From positions 1 through 9,822 of the forward strand of contig CAYQAJ010000197.1 in NCBI GenBank assembly GCA_964415245.1: a DNA stretch of 9,822 nt. The letters are read 5' to 3'. Within the stretch, counting starts at the first letter, position 1, and each line of letters starts with the position of its first letter. The position numbers were made by a program, and so were the translations under genes. The notes under the pieces were generated by a model. It was not told the DNA's origin. It searched no databases and was given only the letters and a program-made list of their open reading frames with translations. Positions 6,939 to 9,822 of this stretch are shown one piece after another. The DNA comes from CAYQAJ01 sp964415245. GTDB lineage: Bacteria > Planctomycetota > Planctomycetia > Pirellulales > Pirellulaceae.

Positions 6939-7233
6939 CGGGGCAAAGCTCCGTGCGCCCACGCGAATTGGCGCCGCTCCGCCACTGCACGTCGCATGCG
7001 CTCCATGTCCTGGCGATCGTATCGCTTCTGTCGATCACACCGGCGCCTGACTCGGAATCCATGCGAGTCGATAACCGCCCGATCGCGCAGCGATTTCGGC
7101 TTGCGCCGTGTCGTATGCTTACGTAGAGCGCATTGCCAACACCGGCGAGCGGTTGCCCGCTTCCGCCGGTTCTCCCGCCGCCGATGACGTGCCATCCACT
7201 CGGCAGCGGCAACCTCATGTGGGGGACCCGACC
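6939..7233. other. Intergenic region, no firm gene
   Basis: No confident gene is seen here. A minus-strand frame of 87 codons (6932-7195) is a doubtful candidate and is discussed as a finding. The reading frame of the next gene is open upstream to a GTG at 7108, but that part looks untranslated. Confidence 0.4.
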
Positions 7234-7680
7234 TTGAAGACGCCGGCAACTGGGACACTTCGCCCGTGGGCGCTTTTCGCGCTTCTCTCTCCCTTGGCGC
7301 TCGCACTGGCGGCGACGTGCCTGGGCCAAAACGACGATTCCGAATTGCCGGTCCGTCAGAGCGATCGCGCCGCGACAACCGATCGGTCCCGTGCCGCCGA
7401 CGAGAACCGGTTGCGCGAGGGTGCAAACATCCACGACCGTATTGGAAGGTTCGAGTTCACGGGCGACCGCGTCACCTTCTATCCCGTCGATAGCGGCGAG
7501 CCGCTCCGCGCGCTCGAAAACCTCTCCCTTGAGCGCATCGCGCGGGTGCTCGAAGAAACCCGCGGACAGCGCGAGTGGAGCGTTAGCGGCACGGTTACCG
7601 AGTACCAGGGAAGCAATTTCATTCTGGTCACTCGCGCCGTCGTCAGAGCCAAGGCGTCCGAGGGTTCCTCGGGAAACTGA
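7234..7680 (+). CDS. Small secreted protein of unknown function, probable TTG start
   Basis: I place the start at TTG 7234, which gives 148 residues. GGGGGA at 7221-7226 lies seven bases upstream, and the resulting N-terminus is a clean signal peptide: basic residues, then the hydrophobic stretch WALFALLSPLALALAAT (12-28), then CLGQ. A longer form from GTG at 7108 would bury this signal 42 residues in. ATC before the Cys is a poor lipobox, so ordinary secretion is more likely than a lipoprotein. Residues 33-65 are polar and probably disordered. The C-terminal domain (about 66-142) contains RFEFTGDRVTFYPVDSGE, LENLSLERIARVLEE and WSVSGTVTEYQGSNFILVTR. It looks like a small beta-rich domain that I associate with planctomycete hypothetical proteins. 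No enzymatic motif is seen. Confidence 0.7.
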   Translation: MKTPATGTLRPWALFALLSPLALALAATCLGQNDDSELPVRQSDRAATTDRSRAADENRLREGANIHDRIGRFEFTGDRVTFYPVDSGEPLRALENLSLERIARVLEETRGQREWSVSGTVTEYQGSNFILVTRAVVRAKASEGSSGN

Positions 7681-8000
7681 GGTCTATTTCGATATCGTTG
7701 GGGACTGGCCAGGTTCGCCCGTGCCTTCCGCCCTACGCCATGGCGCGGCTCGCCTCCGACCGTGATCCGCCAGCCGGTTGACAGCGAACCGTCTGCGAAT
7801 ATCATATCCACCTAGGGTTGTGTTACCGATAACTGCCGTCGTGATCAGGTTTTGCGCGTTTGCCTGCGCGACCCTGCATCGGGCATGACTTGTCGTTGGT
7901 GAATCGGCCGGCGCATCCATTGTGGATTCGTCACCACCCGAGTCTGCCGCCCGTCGGCCCGACCGACCATCGCTCCGCTCTTCGGAGGGAGTCTTGAATC
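7681..8000 (+). other. Intergenic region and long leader of the STAS gene
   Basis: No gene is seen in these 320 bases. The region contains a strong sigma-70-type promoter (7778-7805) and hence a predicted leader of roughly 190 bases before the STAS gene. I see no known riboswitch consensus and no strong terminator in the leader. Confidence 0.5.
7778..7805 (+). promoter_or_regulatory. Sigma-70-type promoter for the STAS gene
   Basis: The -35 box TTGACA (7778-7783) matches consensus in all six positions. The -10 box TATCAT (7800-7805) matches in five of six. They are separated by 16 bases, and transcription should start near 7812. It is the best promoter match in the window and points towards the anti-sigma-factor antagonist gene. 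Confidence 0.6.
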
Positions 8001-8354
8001 ATGTCCGATAAGGAACGATTAGAGGTCTCCGAGGTTGACGAGGTTACGGTGGTTCGCTTCGTCGATCGCAAGATTCTCGATGCCGTCAACATCCAGCAGT
8101 TGGGCGAAGAGCTGTTCGACCTTTTCGAGAACCAGGGGCGCAAGAATCTTCTCTTGAGTTTCGCAAACGTCGAGTTTCTTTCCAGCGCTGCTCTCAATAA
8201 ACTGATCATTCTCGACCGGAAAGTTAAGGCGGCGGGTGGCAAGCTCAAGCTCAGCAACCTGAGGCCCGAAATCCACGAGGTCTTTCTCCTCACCCGTCTC
8301 AACCAATTATTCGAAATCAAGGACAGCGAGGCCGATGCCCTCGCCGCGTTTTGA
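8001..8354 (+). CDS. STAS-domain anti-sigma-factor antagonist (RsbV/SpoIIAA-like)
   Basis: The 117-residue protein is essentially a single STAS domain. The start is supported by GGAGGG at 7984-7989, about 11 bases before the ATG. Recognisable parts are the first strands (VTVVRFVDRKILDAVN), the helix IQQLGEELFDLFE, the strand NLLLSFANVEFL, the phosphorylation loop LSSAALNKLI (60-69) and the end KLKLSNLRPEIHEVFLLTRL. Such proteins bind an anti-sigma kinase when unphosphorylated and free its sigma factor or other target; phosphorylation of a serine in the loop breaks the contact. By alignment with RsbV (DSTGLG, Ser56) the candidate phosphoserine is S62. The preceding Asp is replaced by S61 and the following Gly by Ala. 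The likely partner is the HATPase encoded at 8969-9418. It could alternatively serve a chemotaxis-like or transporter-linked switch. Confidence 0.9.
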   Translation: MSDKERLEVSEVDEVTVVRFVDRKILDAVNIQQLGEELFDLFENQGRKNLLLSFANVEFLSSAALNKLIILDRKVKAAGGKLKLSNLRPEIHEVFLLTRLNQLFEIKDSEADALAAF

Positions 8355-8968
8355 GATAACCATTTGCCGTTCGCTCGCTGCACTCGCCTGGGTCCGAATG
8401 TGCCCCGGCCGACGGTGGACGCGGTTTGGCGCGCGAGCGACCGACGCCAGCCTTGCCCGCGAAGGCACACTGACGGACGGATCGCCACCTTGGGAGGGGA
8501 GCGGTCCGGAGATGGTCGGCAGGACCAATCTTCCCAAAAAATCAGCCCCGATCTTCACAGAATTAAGCGTTCTGCGGCATAGAGAAGATAGACGGTGTGC
8601 GTAATCTCCTCCACGGCACCGTCCCCTTCACTTCGCCGTGATCCGCAACCTCAAGCCCCGATGCGGTGTCGCGCAGGGGGGCTAGGGTGATCCCAAATAA
8701 CAGCGCAGCAGACTTTGCCAACTCGGCCGGCTCTCGACCCTGAAAGCTTCGCCCAGCCGCGTCGACGAGTTAAGATCACTTTCCTTCCAAGTCGTGTATT
8801 GAGCCAGCCGATCTGGTAAGCTAGAAGAGACGAGGTTAGCCGTCGGGTGATTGTCGAGCCTAGCTCCTCACCTATTCCTTTCGTGCGAATCGCAACAAGG
8901 CAGGGATGCTGCTCCCAGGTAATGGATGAACGCTCTCGGCCTCTAGCGTGAATCGTCGAACCAGGCCC
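8355..8968. other. Long intergenic gap between STAS and HATPase genes, no gene recognised
   Basis: About 610 bases lie between the two signalling genes. Frames of 60-110 codons exist on both strands, but none has a motif, a good ribosome binding site or a convincing composition. There is no clear terminator after the STAS gene and no strong promoter before the HATPase gene. A weak candidate is TTCGCC-17 bases-TAAGAT, ending near 8776. Co-transcription of the pair is therefore neither shown nor excluded. Confidence 0.45.
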
Positions 8969-9418
8969 ATGTCGCAATCCGCCCGCATTTCATCGAAGCA
9001 GATTCGTATTCCCAGTGATGCCGCGGCCGCCAAGCGAGTCGTTGACGAGATCCTGGCACAACTGCATATGGCCAACTGGGAAGAGCACGACATCTTCAGC
9101 GTTCACCTGGCCGTCGAAGAGGCCGTCATCAACGCCATCAAGCACGGCAACAGTTACGACGCCACCAAGACGGTACACGTGACCTATTTGCTCACCACGT
9201 GCACCTTGCGCGTCGAAGTGACCGACGAGGGACCCGGCTTCACCCCCGAAGACGTGCCCGACCCCACCGACGACGACAACCTCGAAGTCCCCTCGGGCCG
9301 CGGCATCATGCTCATGCGCAGCTTCATGTCGCTCGTCGAATTCAACGACAAAGGCAACTGCGTGATCATGGAGAAGCAGCGGGCCAACGGCACCACGCAG
9401 CGGGCCGACGCTTCATAG
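8969..9418 (+). CDS. RsbW-like HATPase anti-sigma factor / serine kinase
   Basis: The protein has 149 residues from ATG at 8969. An in-frame GTG at 8948 would add seven residues, but neither start has a strong Shine-Dalgarno. It is a compact GHKL ATPase of the HATPase_c_2 type. The N box is VEEAVINAIKHGN (49-61), with E51 in the place of the catalytic base of SpoIIAB/RsbW and N55 for magnesium. The G1 box is DEGPGF (86-91). The G2 box is SGRGIMLMRS (109-118). There is no histidine-kinase dimerisation domain or sensor domain. Family members bind and hold a sigma factor, or phosphorylate a STAS antagonist on serine, in partner switching. The STAS protein encoded upstream is the natural candidate partner. 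No sigma factor or PP2C phosphatase is in the window, so the downstream target is unknown. Confidence 0.9.
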   Translation: MSQSARISSKQIRIPSDAAAAKRVVDEILAQLHMANWEEHDIFSVHLAVEEAVINAIKHGNSYDATKTVHVTYLLTTCTLRVEVTDEGPGFTPEDVPDPTDDDNLEVPSGRGIMLMRSFMSLVEFNDKGNCVIMEKQRANGTTQRADAS

Positions 9419-9472
9419 CTGGCGAAAGCCGATACTCTCGCGGCAATCGGTTCACCCCACACCGGCAAGCGA

Positions 9473-9504
9473 AACCGGTTAGTCGCGACGCGCAGCGGAG
9501 CGCG
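9473..9504 (+). repeat. REP-like repeat, copy 1
   Basis: This 32-base unit begins AACCGGTTAGTCGCGACG and ends in the hairpin CGCGC-AGCGGA-GCGCG. It matches the copy at 9539-9570 in 31 of 32 positions (T at the eleventh base here, C there). It lies just downstream of the HATPase gene. Confidence 0.75.
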
Positions 9505-9538
9505 AGAAGAAAGACAGCGAACCGCCAGTCGCGTTCGC

Positions 9539-9570
9539 AACCGGTTAGCCGCGACGCGCAGCGGAGCGCG
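9539..9570 (+). repeat. REP-like repeat, copy 2
   Basis: This is the second copy of the 32-base unit, in the same orientation, starting 66 bases after the first. A further hairpin, CCTGC-GGC-GCAGG, follows immediately at 9572-9584. The direct pair with internal palindromes resembles REP/BIME-type elements. Neither copy is followed by a T-run, so a terminator role is unsupported. Confidence 0.75.
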
Positions 9571-9610
9571 GCCTGCGGCGCAGGTCGGTTTGCCGCCCGC
9601 GAAACCCTTC

Positions 9611-9639
9611 TTGTCCCCTAGGGGGCGATATCCTACGAT
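9611..9639 (+). promoter_or_regulatory. Possible promoter of the tRNA gene
   Basis: TTGTCC (9611-9616) and TACGAT (9634-9639), separated by 17 bases, each match the sigma-70 consensus in four of six positions. The spacer includes part of the palindrome CCCCTAGGGG (9615-9624). The tRNA would begin about 60 bases after the predicted start of transcription. The match is moderate, and the palindrome may be coincidental. Confidence 0.3.
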
Positions 9640-9707
9640 TGGCCAGCAATGCCAAGCCTTCGCCGGCACCGCCCGGATGGCCGGAGGGAGCGCCGGTTTG
9701 GCAACAA

Positions 9708-9780
9708 TCCCCTGTAGCTCAGTTGGTAGAGCAAGCGGCTGTTAACCGCTGGGTCGTAGGTTCGAGTCCTACCGGGGGAG
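9708..9780 (+). tRNA. tRNA-Asn(GUU)
   Basis: The 73-base sequence folds as a complete cloverleaf. The acceptor stem is TCCCCTG with CGGGGGA (one U:G pair), the D arm GCTC/GAGC, the anticodon stem AGCGG/CCGCT with loop CTGTTAA, the variable loop GGGTC, and the T arm GTAGG-TTCGAGT-CCTAC. The anticodon GTT (9741-9743) reads asparagine codons AAC and AAU. The discriminator base is G. The 3' CCA is not encoded (CCT follows), so it must be added after transcription. Confidence 0.96.
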
Positions 9781-9790
9781 CCTTTCTTTC

Positions 9791-9811
9791 GGGAGCGGAA
9801 AACCGCTACCC
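9791..9811 (+). terminator. Hairpin after the tRNA, possible terminator or processing signal
   Basis: GGG-AGCGG (9791-9798), loop AAAA, then CCGCT-A-CCC (9803-9811) form an 8-bp stem with a single bulged A, ten bases after the end of the tRNA. No T-run follows inside the window, so it is a weak terminator candidate. Confidence 0.35.
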
Positions 9812-9822
9812 ACGGGTTAACG

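Noticed and set aside
8651..8977. 108-codon minus-strand frame in the STAS-HATPase gap
   Set aside because: It has no motif and no ribosome binding site, and it overlaps the start of the HATPase gene. Its composition is that of random GC-rich sequence.
9473..9570. Possible CRISPR array (32-bp repeats)
   Set aside because: There are only two copies, with one 34-base spacing, internal GC-rich palindromes and no cas genes. REP-like elements explain it better.
9199..9669. Frames on both strands across the 32-bp repeats, giving SRDAQRSA or RAPLRVA peptide repeats
   Set aside because: These peptides are translations of the REP-like DNA repeat and of the antisense of the HATPase gene, not protein repeats.

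Overview
The window reads as chromosomal DNA of a planctomycete, most likely of the Pirellulales type. The reasons are high GC, widely spaced genes with weak or variable ribosome binding sites, several small secreted or membrane proteins resembling lineage-restricted planctomycete hypothetical families, and GC-rich hairpin repeats between genes. The lineage call is inference from sequence character and remembered families, not from a database search.

Layout. Positions 1-817 (minus strand) hold the wreck of a type II restriction-modification system. A fragment of a methyltransferase N-terminus (686-817) is followed by a XamI-like restriction endonuclease broken by a stop and a frameshift, which runs off the left edge. 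Positions 818-1203 hold a cluster of hairpin-forming sequences and no convincing gene. A secreted protein of unknown function follows (1204-2223, plus). The 370-base convergent gap after it is unusual. It contains a 133-bp MITE with 21-bp perfect terminal repeats starting GTAA and a perfect 8-bp target duplication (the IS66-family signature), flanked on each side by short 14-bp-period repeats in mirrored orientation. The largest gene (2594-6133, minus) encodes an 1179-residue fusion of an LplT-like MFS lysophospholipid transporter, a PlsC-type acyltransferase and an acyl-ACP synthetase. In E. coli these functions belong to the neighbouring genes lplT and aas.

To the right are a two-helix small membrane protein (6636-6938), a small secreted protein that probably starts at TTG (7234-7680), a STAS-domain anti-sigma-factor antagonist (8001-8354) with a near-consensus promoter 190 bases upstream, and an RsbW-like HATPase anti-sigma factor/kinase (8969-9418). 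The last two form a plausible partner-switching pair, although about 600 bases separate them and no sigma factor or PP2C phosphatase is in view. The window ends with a pair of 32-bp REP-like repeats and a tRNA-Asn(GUU) gene.

The genes do not form one pathway. The coherent parts are phospholipid salvage and repair (the fusion protein) and stress or sigma-factor signalling (STAS plus HATPase). I found no intact new defence or mobile system. The most informative oddities are the decayed restriction-modification locus and the intact-looking MITE.
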